Virus record (IMG/VR): IMGVR_UViG_3300025131_000181
Span: 1-36,244 of that record
Reading direction: 5' to 3' (one strand)
Length of the DNA: 36,244 bases
From: a virus
Of the stretch, positions 6,589 to 14,871 are shown piece after piece. Every line of letters starts with the position of its first letter. Position 1 is the first letter of the stretch. Position numbers and translations under genes: made by a program. The notes under the pieces were generated by a model that saw nothing but the letters and a program-made list of their open reading frames with translations, ran no database searches and was not told the origin of the DNA.

Positions 6589-7242
6589 ATGTGTGGCAAA
6601 ATGAAACTAATTAAAAAGAATGGTTACTATTCGGGTGATGTGTGGGAGTTCAATTTACCTGCGGGGCATTCCTGTCCTTACGCTTGCAAATGTTTAACCA
6701 AAGCCGATAGACAAACAGGCAAACAAACATCTGGTCAGCAAAGAACCTTTAGGTGTTATGCCGCAAGTGCCGAGCGTTTTCCTGCGGTCAGAAAAAGCCG
6801 TTGGGCAAACTTTGAAGAACTTAAAGAAATGAAAAGTGAAAAAGAAATATATGTGGCACTTTTTCAAATGTTCACAGGAAAAGAAAGTGCAGTTCGTATC
6901 CACGGAAGTGGTGACTTTTTCAATCAAAGATATTTCAATGCTTGGGTACTTATTTGTCAACTAATGCCAGAGGTTGAGTTTTGGGCTTTCACAAAGTCAG
7001 TGCCGTTCTGGTTAAACTGTGAGTATTCCATACCAAGCAATTTTACTTTAACTGCAAGTCGTGGTGGTTCTCACGACCATCTCATTGACAAGCACCAACT
7101 CAAAAACTGTGAAGTCTTTTTAACAAGCAAGGACGCGGTGGCTTCGGGTCTACCGATTGATACAGATGATACCCTTGCTAGAGAATCAACAACCAACTTT
7201 GCTTTGGTCGACAATTACGAGAGGAAAGAGCAGTATGGGTAA
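6589..7242 (+). CDS. Gp88-family phage protein
   Basis: Resembles the phage 'gene product 88' family. It has N-L-P-A-G-H-S-C-P-Y-A-C-K-C near residues 22-35, then an F-R-C-Y-A-A-S-A-E-R-F-P segment, V-R-I-H-G-S-G-D-F-F, Y-F-N-A-W, and F-W-A-F-T-K-S, and ends near an L-T-A-S-R-G-G turn. C29, C33 and C35 with the C58-like Cys of FRCYA suggest a metal or Fe-S site; the order recalls radical SAM-like barrels, but this is unproven. ATG 6589 has AAGGA 8 nt upstream. It follows folE by 15 nt and its 3' end overlaps the small terminase start by 8 nt. Biochemical role is unknown to me; neighbours would allow one in base modification or DNA processing. Confidence 0.75.
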   Translation: MCGKMKLIKKNGYYSGDVWEFNLPAGHSCPYACKCLTKADRQTGKQTSGQQRTFRCYAASAERFPAVRKSRWANFEELKEMKSEKEIYVALFQMFTGKESAVRIHGSGDFFNQRYFNAWVLICQLMPEVEFWAFTKSVPFWLNCEYSIPSNFTLTASRGGSHDHLIDKHQLKNCEVFLTSKDAVASGLPIDTDDTLARESTTNFALVDNYERKEQYG

Positions 7243-7717
7243 GCGTGGTCCGAAACCAACACCAACCGCAATGTTAAAACTACGAGGTAGTTGGCGTGGT
7301 GATATAAACAAAGACGAGCCAATGCCAGACGTTGGTGTGCCTGAATGCCCAAAAGAAATAGAAGGCATAGCAAAAGATTGTTGGGATGAGTTAGCGCCAA
7401 TGTTAGTTGGCATGAATGTTTTAACTGTCGCTGATGGAAAAGCGTTTGAGTTGTTATGTGTTACATTTTCTAATTGGAAACGGAGTGAAGCAATGTTACA
7501 AAAGCATGGTGACGTTTACCCAATAAGAGATGCCAATAACAACGTGAAGTATTTACAACAGTCGCCTTATGTTGCAATGGCTAGAAACTTTGGCAAGGCA
7601 TTTAAGGAAATGCTTTGTGAGTTTGGTTTAACTCCATCATCTAGGAGTAGAATTGTTACAGGTGGTGATAAGCAAGCAACAAAAGCAGATGAGCGAATGA
7701 AGTATCTATCAGGATGA
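7235..7717 (+). CDS. terS: Terminase small subunit (P27 family)
   Basis: DNA-recognition subunit of the packaging motor. The start M-G-K-R-G-P-K-P-T-P and L-K-L-R-G-S-W-R-G-D, then E-P-M-P and C-P-K-E-I-E-G-I-A-K-D-C-W-D-E-L, are the standard opening of P27-type small terminases. The helical C-terminal half with S-P-Y-V-A-M-A-R-N and L-T-P-S-S-R-S-R also fits. ATG 7235 is preferred to the in-frame upstream extension because it restores the normal N terminus and follows GAGGAAAG. The stop overlaps the large subunit start (ATGA). Confidence 0.9.
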   Translation: MGKRGPKPTPTAMLKLRGSWRGDINKDEPMPDVGVPECPKEIEGIAKDCWDELAPMLVGMNVLTVADGKAFELLCVTFSNWKRSEAMLQKHGDVYPIRDANNNVKYLQQSPYVAMARNFGKAFKEMLCEFGLTPSSRSRIVTGGDKQATKADERMKYLSG

Positions 7718-9336
7718 CAGATAAAGAAACTGAAGTAGATTTAATGTTACCTGACTATAACCCTTACGACCAGTGCGGTGATAGTGAGTTTAAGATTGAA
7801 GTTGCAACAAGGGCAGTTGATTTCTTTTCTTTATTCTTAAAACATGACAAAGGAAAGTGGGCGGGGAAACCTTTTCACCTTTCGGCTTGGCAAGTTAGTG
7901 TTGTGGCGAATATGTTTGGCTGGATTAGACCTGATGGCACAAGAAGGTATCGTTCTTCATTGGTTGAGTTACCACGAAAGACAGGCAAGAGTCATCTTTG
8001 CGCTGGGCTTGCTTTGTATTGTTTGGTTGCTGATAAAGAAGAAGGTGCTGAAGTTTATACAGCAGCCGCCGACCGTGACCAAGCAAGCATTGTGTTTGGT
8101 ATTGCTAAAAGATTTGTTGAAGCAGACGAATACCTTTCCAGAATGTGTATTGTTTACAGGAATGCCATTGTTGTAGAAAGCACAGGTTCAACTATGAAGG
8201 CGTTATCTTCTGATGCTCGAACTGCTCATGGATTAAATGCTAGTGCAGTTATCTGCGATGAGTTGCACGTCTGGACTAAACCAGATGCTAGAGATTTGTA
8301 TGAGGCATTGGTTACGAGTCAAGGAGCAAGAAATCAACCTTTGACAATATCAATTACTACAGCAGGAACAGCAGAGCCAACATTGTGGAAAGAACTCCAT
8401 CACTATTCTGAACAGGTAAGGGATAACGTGGTCGAAGAACATTCTTTTCTTCCTGCGTTGTGGTGTGCAAAGAAAGACGAAGCATGGGATGACCCAAAAG
8501 TGTGGCATAGAGTTAATCCGTCACTTGGTATAACTACGCCTGTAGAGTTTTACGAGCAAGAGTGTGCAAAGGCAAAAGCGTTGCCCAGTTATTCAAATGC
8601 TTTCCGAAGGTTGTACTTGAACCAACCAACCGAAGCATTGAGCCGTTGGTTATCAATGGATGCCTATGACGAGTGCGAAGAAAGATATACTGAAGAACAA
8701 CTTGAAGGCAGGGCTTGCTATGTGGGTCTTGACTTGTCATCAACACTTGACTTGACTGCGTTGGTATTGATATTTCCAAGAACTGATGAAGAAGGAAAGG
8801 GCTATGATGTGTTGCCTTATTTCTTTATACCATCTGAAAACATTGAAAGAAGATACAAGCGAGATGGTGTGCCTTATCCAAATTGGCGGGATGGCGGTTT
8901 TATTTATTGCACTGAAGGAGACGTAATAGACTATGGTTATGTTAAAAACAAAGTGATTGAACTAGGTAGAAGATACGATATTAAAGAGATAGCAATAGAT
9001 AGATGGAATGCTACACAACTGGCAATCACTTTGGAGAACTCAGGTTTTACTGTCGCTTACTTTGGTCAGGGCTATAAAAGTATGTCCGCACCTGCAAAAG
9101 AATTAGAAGCGTCAATCATAGGAAAACGATTTAGACACAATGGACACCCTGTACTTAAATGGAATGCGAGTGTATGCTCTGCCGAGGAAGACCCCGCAGG
9201 TAATATCAAGCCCTCAAAGAAAAGAAGCAATGAAAGGATTGATGGTATAGTGGCTTGCGTTATGGGTATTGGTAGAGCAATAGCAAACAACGATAGCACA
9301 AGTGTCTATGAGGATAGGGGTCTGGAGACTTTATAA
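7714..9336 (+). CDS. terL: Terminase large subunit
   Basis: Packaging ATPase/nuclease of the Terminase_1 type, 540 aa. The N-terminal ATPase has the adenine-side W-Q motif near residue 59, Walker A P-R-K-T-G-K-S at 87-93 and Walker B with D182-E183 (I-C-D-E-L-H). The I-T-T-A-G coupling motif comes near 214-218. The C-terminal RNase H-like nuclease starts with Y-V-G-L-D340-L-S-S, has a second Asp in I-A-I-D-R-W and a third in R-I-D-G-I-V-A. All parts are intact. Expressed directly after the small subunit by overlap, and followed without a gap by the portal gene. Confidence 0.95.
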   Translation: MTDKETEVDLMLPDYNPYDQCGDSEFKIEVATRAVDFFSLFLKHDKGKWAGKPFHLSAWQVSVVANMFGWIRPDGTRRYRSSLVELPRKTGKSHLCAGLALYCLVADKEEGAEVYTAAADRDQASIVFGIAKRFVEADEYLSRMCIVYRNAIVVESTGSTMKALSSDARTAHGLNASAVICDELHVWTKPDARDLYEALVTSQGARNQPLTISITTAGTAEPTLWKELHHYSEQVRDNVVEEHSFLPALWCAKKDEAWDDPKVWHRVNPSLGITTPVEFYEQECAKAKALPSYSNAFRRLYLNQPTEALSRWLSMDAYDECEERYTEEQLEGRACYVGLDLSSTLDLTALVLIFPRTDEEGKGYDVLPYFFIPSENIERRYKRDGVPYPNWRDGGFIYCTEGDVIDYGYVKNKVIELGRRYDIKEIAIDRWNATQLAITLENSGFTVAYFGQGYKSMSAPAKELEASIIGKRFRHNGHPVLKWNASVCSAEEDPAGNIKPSKKRSNERIDGIVACVMGIGRAIANNDSTSVYEDRGLETL

Positions 9337-10896
9337 ATGGGAATAATAAATTGGTTACGGTCAGGCGAGAAAGAAATAAGGGGGCAATTGAAAGACCCGT
9401 CTTGGTGGGAGTCAGTGTTTACTGGTTCTTCCACAAGTTCTGGGATAAAAATTACACCAGATAGTGCACTGCACCAACCTGCTGTCTTTGCTTGTGTTAG
9501 GGTGATTAGCGAAGACGTGGCATCGCTTCCAATAAAAATCTACTCAAAGGTTTCTGATATGGTGCGGGAAGGTATTGATTCTCATCCTATATCACAACTA
9601 CTAACAAAGAAACCCAACTCAGAAATGACCCCTTTTACTTTCAAAGAAGTTCTAACTGCTCATGTTTTACTTTATGGAAATGGTTATGCAGAAATAGAAA
9701 AAGACAATGCGGGAAATGTTATTGGTCTTTGGATATTACTTCCAGAGAAAATGCAAGTTGGCGTAGTGAATGGCGAAGTAGTTTACGTTTATAACTCAGG
9801 AAGTGGTCAAATAAATTATTCAAGCGATAGAATCTTCCACATAAAAGGTCTTGGGCATGATGGGCTAATTGGATACTCGCCAATAGAATACGCAAGGGAA
9901 ACCATTGGCATAAGTGCCGCTATGGAAAAGAGTGGTGGTACATTCTTTTCAAATGCAAGCCGTCCTTCTGGCATCTTGTCGCATCCCGCAAAGTTATCTG
10001 AAACTGCCGCCAAGCGACTTCGAGAAGGGTGGCAAGGCATGTATTCCGGTTCAGAGAATACAGGACGTACTGCAATCTTAGAAGAAGGAATGAAGTGGGA
10101 GCAGTTATCAATCCCACACTCAGATTCTCAGTGGCTAGAGTCAAGGCAGTACTCATTACAAGACATTGCTCGTATGTATCGAGTGCCACCGCACATGATT
10201 GGCGACCTCAGTAGGAGTACTTTCAGCAATATAGAGTCACAACAGATTGCTTATATGCAAAGTACTTTGATGCCTTGGTTGCGTAGATGGGAACAAGAAA
10301 TTAACCGTAAGTTAATTGGTGACGATGAGCAAAAAGTTTATGCGGAATTTCTTGCAGAAGAACTGTTAAGGGGCAACACATTAGAAAGATACGATGCTTA
10401 TAGGATGGCAAGAGAATCTGGTTGGCTTTCAGTAAATGACATCCGCAAAAGAGAGAACCTGAATCCTGTTGAAGGTGGTGATTCTTATATCCAACCACTT
10501 AACTTCATTGATTCAAACTTGGCAAATGAAGTACAAGGTGGTGCGATTGAAGGCAGGGCTTGGTTGCATGATTCAGTCAAGAGGGCTGTTGCAATTATTA
10601 GAAACAGTTGTACTCGCAAAATGGAAAAGATGACTGATGAAGAATGGCAAGAATGGGTGATTAACCAAGATGTACAGTTAAAAGAAAAGGTAACAAAAAT
10701 TATAGATGGCTCATGTAGACAATTAGAATTAAATTCTTTAGACGTTGCCAATGTACTAATCGAAACTTGCGAGTCAGCAATTAAAACATCTCAAACAAAA
10801 AAGCGTAGTTGTGAAAACTGTACTGCATGGGCAAACAGTTTTATGGATGAAGCGACCTTAGACATAATACTTAAACGGAGTCAAGAAAATGAATAA
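9337..10896 (+). CDS. Portal protein (HK97 type)
   Basis: Dodecameric portal of the HK97/Phage_portal family, 519 aa. Signatures: H-Q-P-A-V-F-A-C-V-R-V-I-S-E-D-V-A-S-L-P near residue 47, L-L-Y-G-N-G-Y-A, the Y-S-P-I-E-Y-A wing segment, G-I-L-S-H-P, then Y-R-V-P-P-H-M-I-G-D and the long stem helix M-Q-S-T-L-M-P-W-L-R-R-W-E-Q-E-I-N. The C-terminal 120 residues include four Cys and are less conserved. ATG 9337 directly abuts the terminase stop, with GGAG in the end of that gene. Confidence 0.94.
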   Translation: MGIINWLRSGEKEIRGQLKDPSWWESVFTGSSTSSGIKITPDSALHQPAVFACVRVISEDVASLPIKIYSKVSDMVREGIDSHPISQLLTKKPNSEMTPFTFKEVLTAHVLLYGNGYAEIEKDNAGNVIGLWILLPEKMQVGVVNGEVVYVYNSGSGQINYSSDRIFHIKGLGHDGLIGYSPIEYARETIGISAAMEKSGGTFFSNASRPSGILSHPAKLSETAAKRLREGWQGMYSGSENTGRTAILEEGMKWEQLSIPHSDSQWLESRQYSLQDIARMYRVPPHMIGDLSRSTFSNIESQQIAYMQSTLMPWLRRWEQEINRKLIGDDEQKVYAEFLAEELLRGNTLERYDAYRMARESGWLSVNDIRKRENLNPVEGGDSYIQPLNFIDSNLANEVQGGAIEGRAWLHDSVKRAVAIIRNSCTRKMEKMTDEEWQEWVINQDVQLKEKVTKIIDGSCRQLELNSLDVANVLIETCESAIKTSQTKKRSCENCTAWANSFMDEATLDIILKRSQENE

Positions 10897-11521
10897 AGAA
10901 GAAAACAAAACAATGGAAAAAGAAACTCGGATTTGCGATGACTTGCATCTTGCGCATACTCGAAGTGAAGATGGCGTTGAATCTGAAGCACCAAAGATTG
11001 TTGGGTACGCTTCTGTCTTTGATTCTATGTCTGAAAATCTTGGTGGGTTCAGGGAGTTAATACAGCGTGGAGCGTTTGCAGAATCACTTGCAAACAATGA
11101 TGAGGTTCATGCTTTGTTTAACCATGACGATAATAAAATACTTGGTAGACGAGGTGCGGGTACTTTGAACTTGTGGGAAGATGACCATGGTTTAAGAGTT
11201 GAGATAGACCCACCAAACACAACAGACGGCAATGATGTAGTCGAACTTCTGAGAAGAGGTGACTTAGTTTCGATGTCTTTTGGTTTTTACAATATCAAAG
11301 ACGATTGGGAAACAAGAGATGGCGAGGACATTAGAACAATCAAAGAGGCAAAACTTTTTGATGTATCGGTTGTAACTAATCCTGCTTACCAATCAACTGA
11401 AGTCAATGTCCGTTCTCATGAGGAATATGTAGCAAGTAAAGAAGTTGAGAATACAGACTTCGATGCTGTTGGCGAAACTATCGACTTGCGACTTCGACTA
11501 CGTTTAGCAGAGGAAGCATAA
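10889..11521 (+). CDS. Prohead protease (HK97 S78 family)
   Basis: Capsid maturation serine protease, 210 aa. I-V-G-Y-A-S-V-F-D and F-R-E-L-I-Q-R-G-A-F start the herpes-assemblin-like fold. Catalytic His is H79 in F-N-H-D-D, and the catalytic Ser is in S-M-S-F-G-F (around S130). V-V-T-N-P-A-Y follows as in the family. It overlaps the portal gene by 8 nt. It should cleave the capsid protein's N-terminal delta-type domain; the downstream capsid gene does encode such a helical N terminus. Confidence 0.93.
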   Translation: MNKEENKTMEKETRICDDLHLAHTRSEDGVESEAPKIVGYASVFDSMSENLGGFRELIQRGAFAESLANNDEVHALFNHDDNKILGRRGAGTLNLWEDDHGLRVEIDPPNTTDGNDVVELLRRGDLVSMSFGFYNIKDDWETRDGEDIRTIKEAKLFDVSVVTNPAYQSTEVNVRSHEEYVASKEVENTDFDAVGETIDLRLRLRLAEEA

Positions 11522-11625
11522 TGTCTTATAAAACCAAATTGAAACTGTTTGAGTTAAGCACGATGATACTTACTGTCTGTATAACTTCGGTCATTGTTTT
11601 GCTCACTTGCAAGGCAACCCACTAA
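11521..11625 (+). CDS. Small single-span membrane peptide
   Basis: A 34-residue ORF starting in the TAATG junction with the protease stop. Basic start (K4-K8), then a hydrophobic stretch of about 18 residues (M-I-L-T-V-C-I-T-S-V-I-V-L-L) and a K-A-T-H end. Its stop in turn forms TAATG with the next ORF. Chained junctions and an apparent membrane segment suggest translation, but at this length coding is not certain. Function unknown. Confidence 0.4.
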   Translation: MSYKTKLKLFELSTMILTVCITSVIVLLTCKATH

Positions 11626-11699
11626 TGCTGTTCTGGAGCAGATACATAATAATAGCAAGACCAGAAACAATAGCAGTTGCTTTATTATTTTTATGGTGA
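11625..11699 (+). CDS. Very small hydrophobic peptide
   Basis: 24-residue ORF coupled to the previous one through TAATG, with W-S-R-Y-I-I-I-A-R near the start and a hydrophobic tail ending A-L-L-F-L-W. It could be a second small membrane peptide or chance. No ribosome site other than coupling. Between protease and capsid genes no known head function needs such a peptide. Confidence 0.25.
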   Translation: MLFWSRYIIIARPETIAVALLFLW

Positions 11700-11711
11700 T
11701 ACTATAACTAA

Positions 11712-11756
11712 TAGCCCATTGGCTAAACTTCGCTTGCCGTAGCAAGATTCGTTTTT
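11712..11756 (+). promoter_or_regulatory. Tandem hairpins upstream of capsid gene
   Basis: Two perfect small stem-loops: TAGCC-CATT-GGCTA at 11712-11725 and CTTGC-CGTA-GCAAG at 11733-11746, the second followed by T5 at 11752-11756. They lie 32-76 nt before the capsid ATG. They could be weak terminators, processing sites or stabilisers of the abundant capsid transcript; the stems are short. Confidence 0.4.
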
Positions 11757-11787
11757 AATTTTACAACAAACTTACAGAGGAAAGACT

Positions 11788-13005
11788 ATGTCTATTAAAC
11801 AAGCACAAGAAATGCGAGATGAGCGATGTAAACTTATTGCAGATGCTCGAGCAATAATGGATAGTGCTGAAACTCTCGATGTGGAACAACGCCAACAGGT
11901 AGATACCATGTTGGATGATTCCGACCTTCTAAAGAAGGACATTGACCGAGTGGAAGCATTGATGAAAGAAGAACGAGCAATTAAAGAATCAGCAGGTAAA
12001 TCTTCTGAACTTGCACTTGCCGAACCACAAGAAGAAGTACGGTCAGGTGTTGAAACAAAAGAATACCGTGATGCTTTTATGAACTATTTACGCAATGGTA
12101 CTTCCAAAATGTCAAGCGAAGAACAGCGAGTAATGGTTGAAGGTACAAATACTGCGGGTGGTTTTACTGCACCAATGTTTGCATTCGGTCAAGCAACTTT
12201 GCAAGATATGATTATTGAAACAATGGACTCGGCACAAAACTTTACACAGTACGCGACTTCAATGCAAGTTGGTGGTCAAATTACAGTGCCAGTACAGAAC
12301 GCAGTTGGAACAGCCGCTTGGACTACGGAAAATGCTGCTTACAATGACTCAGAAACCACATTCACTCAATTAGTTTTCTCGCCATACAAGGCAACAAGAA
12401 TCCTAACGGTTTCACAAGAACTTCTTTCAGATGCTTATGTAAACATGGAAGGTTTCTTGGCAGGAATGTTTGGTCGTAGTTTTGCAACTTTACTTAATAC
12501 TGCATTCATCTCTGCCGCATCGGCATCAACAACTTCACCAAGTGGTGTAATGAATGACTGCGATAACGGCGTTACTTCCGCAACTCGTGATACCATTATC
12601 TGGTCAGAAGTTTTAGACCTGTTCTATTCGTTGAAAGAATCCTACCGTGCAAATGGCACTTGGTTATTCAACTCACGAACTGCGGGTTACCTTCGCAACC
12701 TAAACACTGGTGCAGGTGGCTCATATATTTGGCAACCTTCAGCACTTGTTGGTGAGGCAGATACGCTAATGGGCAGACCTGTTGCAATTAACGATGCTTG
12801 CGATGACTACGATGCAGGAGTTGGTGGCAGAGCAATACTGTTTGGTGACTTATCTTACTATTGGATTACATACCAAAACGGTATGAACTTCCAACGCTTG
12901 GATGAACTTTATGCCGCTTCTGGAAATGTTGGACTGAAGGCTGATGTTAGAGTTGATGGTCAACTTACATCAAGCGAAGCAGTTAAAGCATGGACATCCA
13001 GTTAA
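11788..13005 (+). CDS. Major capsid protein (HK97 fold)
   Basis: 405-aa capsid protein. Residues 1 to about 100 are charged, helical and coiled-coil-like (repeated E, D, K around D-E-R-C-K and L-L-K-K-D-I-D-R-V), typical of the delta/scaffold domain removed by the S78 protease. The HK97-fold part then starts: E-G-T-N-T-A-G-G-F-T-A-P near residue 115, Q-I-T-V-P-V-Q, W-T-T-E-N-A, the strand S-P-Y-K-A-T-R-I-L-T-V-S-Q-E-L-L-S-D, and later L-M-G-R-P-V-A-I-N-D, I-L-F-G-D-L-S-Y-Y. It is preceded by AGAGGAAAG and flanked by RNA hairpins, consistent with high expression. Confidence 0.95.
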   Translation: MSIKQAQEMRDERCKLIADARAIMDSAETLDVEQRQQVDTMLDDSDLLKKDIDRVEALMKEERAIKESAGKSSELALAEPQEEVRSGVETKEYRDAFMNYLRNGTSKMSSEEQRVMVEGTNTAGGFTAPMFAFGQATLQDMIIETMDSAQNFTQYATSMQVGGQITVPVQNAVGTAAWTTENAAYNDSETTFTQLVFSPYKATRILTVSQELLSDAYVNMEGFLAGMFGRSFATLLNTAFISAASASTTSPSGVMNDCDNGVTSATRDTIIWSEVLDLFYSLKESYRANGTWLFNSRTAGYLRNLNTGAGGSYIWQPSALVGEADTLMGRPVAINDACDDYDAGVGGRAILFGDLSYYWITYQNGMNFQRLDELYAASGNVGLKADVRVDGQLTSSEAVKAWTSS

Positions 13006-13016
13006 TAAACTGAACG

Positions 13017-13066
13017 GCTACATAAAGGGAGAGGGTTAGACAATCGCCCTCTCCCTTAACCGTAGC
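13017..13066 (+). promoter_or_regulatory. Strong hairpin after capsid gene
   Basis: An 11-bp perfect stem (13025-13035 with 13047-13057, A-A-G-G-G-A-G-A-G-G-G and complement) with an 11-nt loop, and an outer stem GCTAC/GTAGC (13017-13021/13062-13066). There is no T tract, and a ribosome site (AGGAG) follows within 10 nt, so it is unlikely to terminate. A 3'-end-protecting element for capsid mRNA is the best guess. Confidence 0.65.
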
Positions 13067-13077
13067 AGGAGAATAAA

Positions 13078-13284
13078 ATGAAGTACGAAGTATTGAAAGA
13101 CGGCACTGCAAAAGATGGTCGCTCTTTTTCTGTTGGTGCAATAGTTGAACTTGATAAAGAATATGCCGAGCACTTAGTAAGCAAAGGTGTAGTTCGACCA
13201 GTAAACTTTGAAAAGCCACGACCAAAAAAAAGTAGGGCTGTTAGTAAACCAAATGACCTTGAACAAGCGGTAGACAAAGAATGA
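13078..13284 (+). CDS. Small head-module protein, unknown
   Basis: 68 residues. M-K-Y-E-V-L-K-D, then G-R-S-F-S-V-G-A-I-V-E-L-D-K-E-Y-A-E-H-L-V-S-K-G-V-V resembles the small SH3-like proteins encoded between capsid and connector genes in many HK97-type phages. The basic tail has K-P-R-P-K-K-S-R. AGGAG precedes ATG 13078; its end overlaps the connector gene by 4 nt. Exact role unknown. Confidence 0.7.
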   Translation: MKYEVLKDGTAKDGRSFSVGAIVELDKEYAEHLVSKGVVRPVNFEKPRPKKSRAVSKPNDLEQAVDKE

Positions 13285-13874
13285 GTTGGAGAAGTTTCAA
13301 AGTAACAACACCACCGGCTTCCTTACCAATCTCGGTTACAGAAGCCAAGTCACAGTTGCGGATTGATATATCAGATGATGATACTCTTCTCAGCAACTAC
13401 ATTACCGCCGCAACCAAAACGTTAGAAGTGTTGATGCGAAGGGCTTTTATTACTCAGACAATTACTTTGAAGTATGACAAGTTCCCTTCAACATCAGATG
13501 GTATTGTTTTACCAAGACCGCCATCTATTGCTGTTACAAGTATCCAGTATGTTGACACTGATGGTGCTACACAAACTTGGGCAGGTGGAAATTATACTTT
13601 GGATTCAACTTCTGAACCCGCAAGAATTACCCCTGTCTACAATGTAGATTTTCCTGATGTTAGAAGTGCAACGCCTAACTCAGTCACTGTTGTTTATACC
13701 GCAGGATATGGAACCGCTGGTTCAGATGTTCCTGAATCAATACGACTTGCAGTTCGTTTACTTGTTGGGTCTTATTATGAAAACAGAGAAGCAACAACAA
13801 TCCAAAGGGTAACTGAGTTGCCACTTGGTATTCAAATGTTAGTTGCTTCAAATGAAATACCAGAGGTGTTTTAA
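13281..13874 (+). CDS. Head-tail connector (gp6-like)
   Basis: 197-aa adaptor protein. L-P-I-S-V-T-E-A-K-S-Q-L-R-I-D and D-D-D-T-L-L-S-N-Y-I-T-A-A-T are the usual first helices of gp6/gp8-type connectors that bind below the portal. They are followed by the R-R-A-F-I-T-Q-T hairpin, an inserted sheet region, and the C-terminal P-E-S-I-R-L-A-V-R-L-L-V-G-S-Y-Y-E-N-R-E helix. It overlaps the preceding gene by ATGA, and the next gene starts in its TAATG stop. Confidence 0.9.
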   Translation: MSWRSFKVTTPPASLPISVTEAKSQLRIDISDDDTLLSNYITAATKTLEVLMRRAFITQTITLKYDKFPSTSDGIVLPRPPSIAVTSIQYVDTDGATQTWAGGNYTLDSTSEPARITPVYNVDFPDVRSATPNSVTVVYTAGYGTAGSDVPESIRLAVRLLVGSYYENREATTIQRVTELPLGIQMLVASNEIPEVF

Positions 13875-14194
13875 TGCTTGCGGGAACCATGAAACAACGA
13901 GTGAGTATCCAATCGCAAAGTACAACTTTGGATGGGTATGGTGAACCCGCAAATACTTGGACAACCGATTCAACAGTTTGGGCTTCAATCGTTCCACTAA
14001 GTGGAACTGAGCAACAAGTTGCAGAAGGAACTACAGGCATAATTACTCACCGAGTTATGATGAGATACAACACAGATGCTTCCCCACAGAAAAGATTATT
14101 ATTTGGTTCAAAGGTTTTAGGAATCGAGTCAGTTATAAATACAAATGAAGCAGACAAGGAATTGCAATTACTTTGCAGGGAAGAAATAAACTAA
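13874..14194 (+). CDS. Head closure protein (SPP1 gp16-like)
   Basis: 106-aa all-beta protein. It starts with M-K-Q-R-V-S-I-Q after L-A-G-T, then D-G-Y-G-E-P and W-A-S-I-V-P-L-S-G-T-E, and ends with a strand giving E-L-Q-L-L-C-R-E-E. These match the phage head-tail joining/closure family. It sits between the connector and gp10-like genes, the usual order. The stop overlaps the next ATG. Confidence 0.88.
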   Translation: MLAGTMKQRVSIQSQSTTLDGYGEPANTWTTDSTVWASIVPLSGTEQQVAEGTTGIITHRVMMRYNTDASPQKRLLFGSKVLGIESVINTNEADKELQLLCREEIN

Positions 14195-14871
14195 TGGTAG
14201 AAATACAAGATACAACTCTTGGTGTTGGTGGTTCTTTTGGTGGAATGAACTTTAATGTTGGCACAAGAAGTATGCAAACAATATCAATGGGTGACGCTAC
14301 GAGTGGCATTGTTGGTTTGAAGGCGTTGGATGATATGTTAGAAAGAATGCCCAAAAAGATTCAGCAAGCGATTATGAGAAAGGCAATGCAACAGGCACTA
14401 AAACCTTTTTACCAAGAAGCAAAAAGATTGGCACCAGTACAGTGGCAAAGGTATGAGATATGGAATTATAATGGTGGGTTCTATAGTGATGTGTTTAACC
14501 AAATAACTCGTAAGCGTAGAGGTAGATTGAAGAAGTCAGTTGCTCGAAGAACAAAAAGTAACAAGTGGGCTCACACATTTTCTGGTAACCTATATTCAAA
14601 CATCAAAAAGTTTAGGACATATTATTCTCACTTGACTGAATGGGGAACCCAAGGTCATTTCATAAACAATTACTTTGGACAAAAAGGTCACAAGAAATGG
14701 GTTAAAGGGCAAAAGGCGCAGAAGTGGATGACTAGAGCGTGGAAGAAAAAATGGAAAACATCAATGAGAAACTTTAGTAGAGTTATTAAAGCAGAAACGA
14801 AAAGGCAGTTTAGGATTTATGTGATGCAATTAAACATGGAAGAAAGACGAGCAATGGTATCGAGTATTTAG
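14194..14871 (+). CDS. HK97 gp10-like neck protein
   Basis: Tail-completion/neck protein. L-D-D-M-L-E-R-M-P-K-K-I followed by A-M-Q-Q-A-L-K-P-F-Y-Q-E-A-K-R-L-A-P-V and L-K-K-S-V-A-R-R are the gp10 family core. At 225 aa it is longer than usual, with a very basic, aromatic C-terminal half rich in K and W (around G-H-K-K-W-V-K-G). ATG 14194 is in a TAATG junction with the closure gene and removes a poor upstream extension. The stop directly abuts the next ATG. Confidence 0.82.
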   Translation: MVEIQDTTLGVGGSFGGMNFNVGTRSMQTISMGDATSGIVGLKALDDMLERMPKKIQQAIMRKAMQQALKPFYQEAKRLAPVQWQRYEIWNYNGGFYSDVFNQITRKRRGRLKKSVARRTKSNKWAHTFSGNLYSNIKKFRTYYSHLTEWGTQGHFINNYFGQKGHKKWVKGQKAQKWMTRAWKKKWKTSMRNFSRVIKAETKRQFRIYVMQLNMEERRAMVSSI

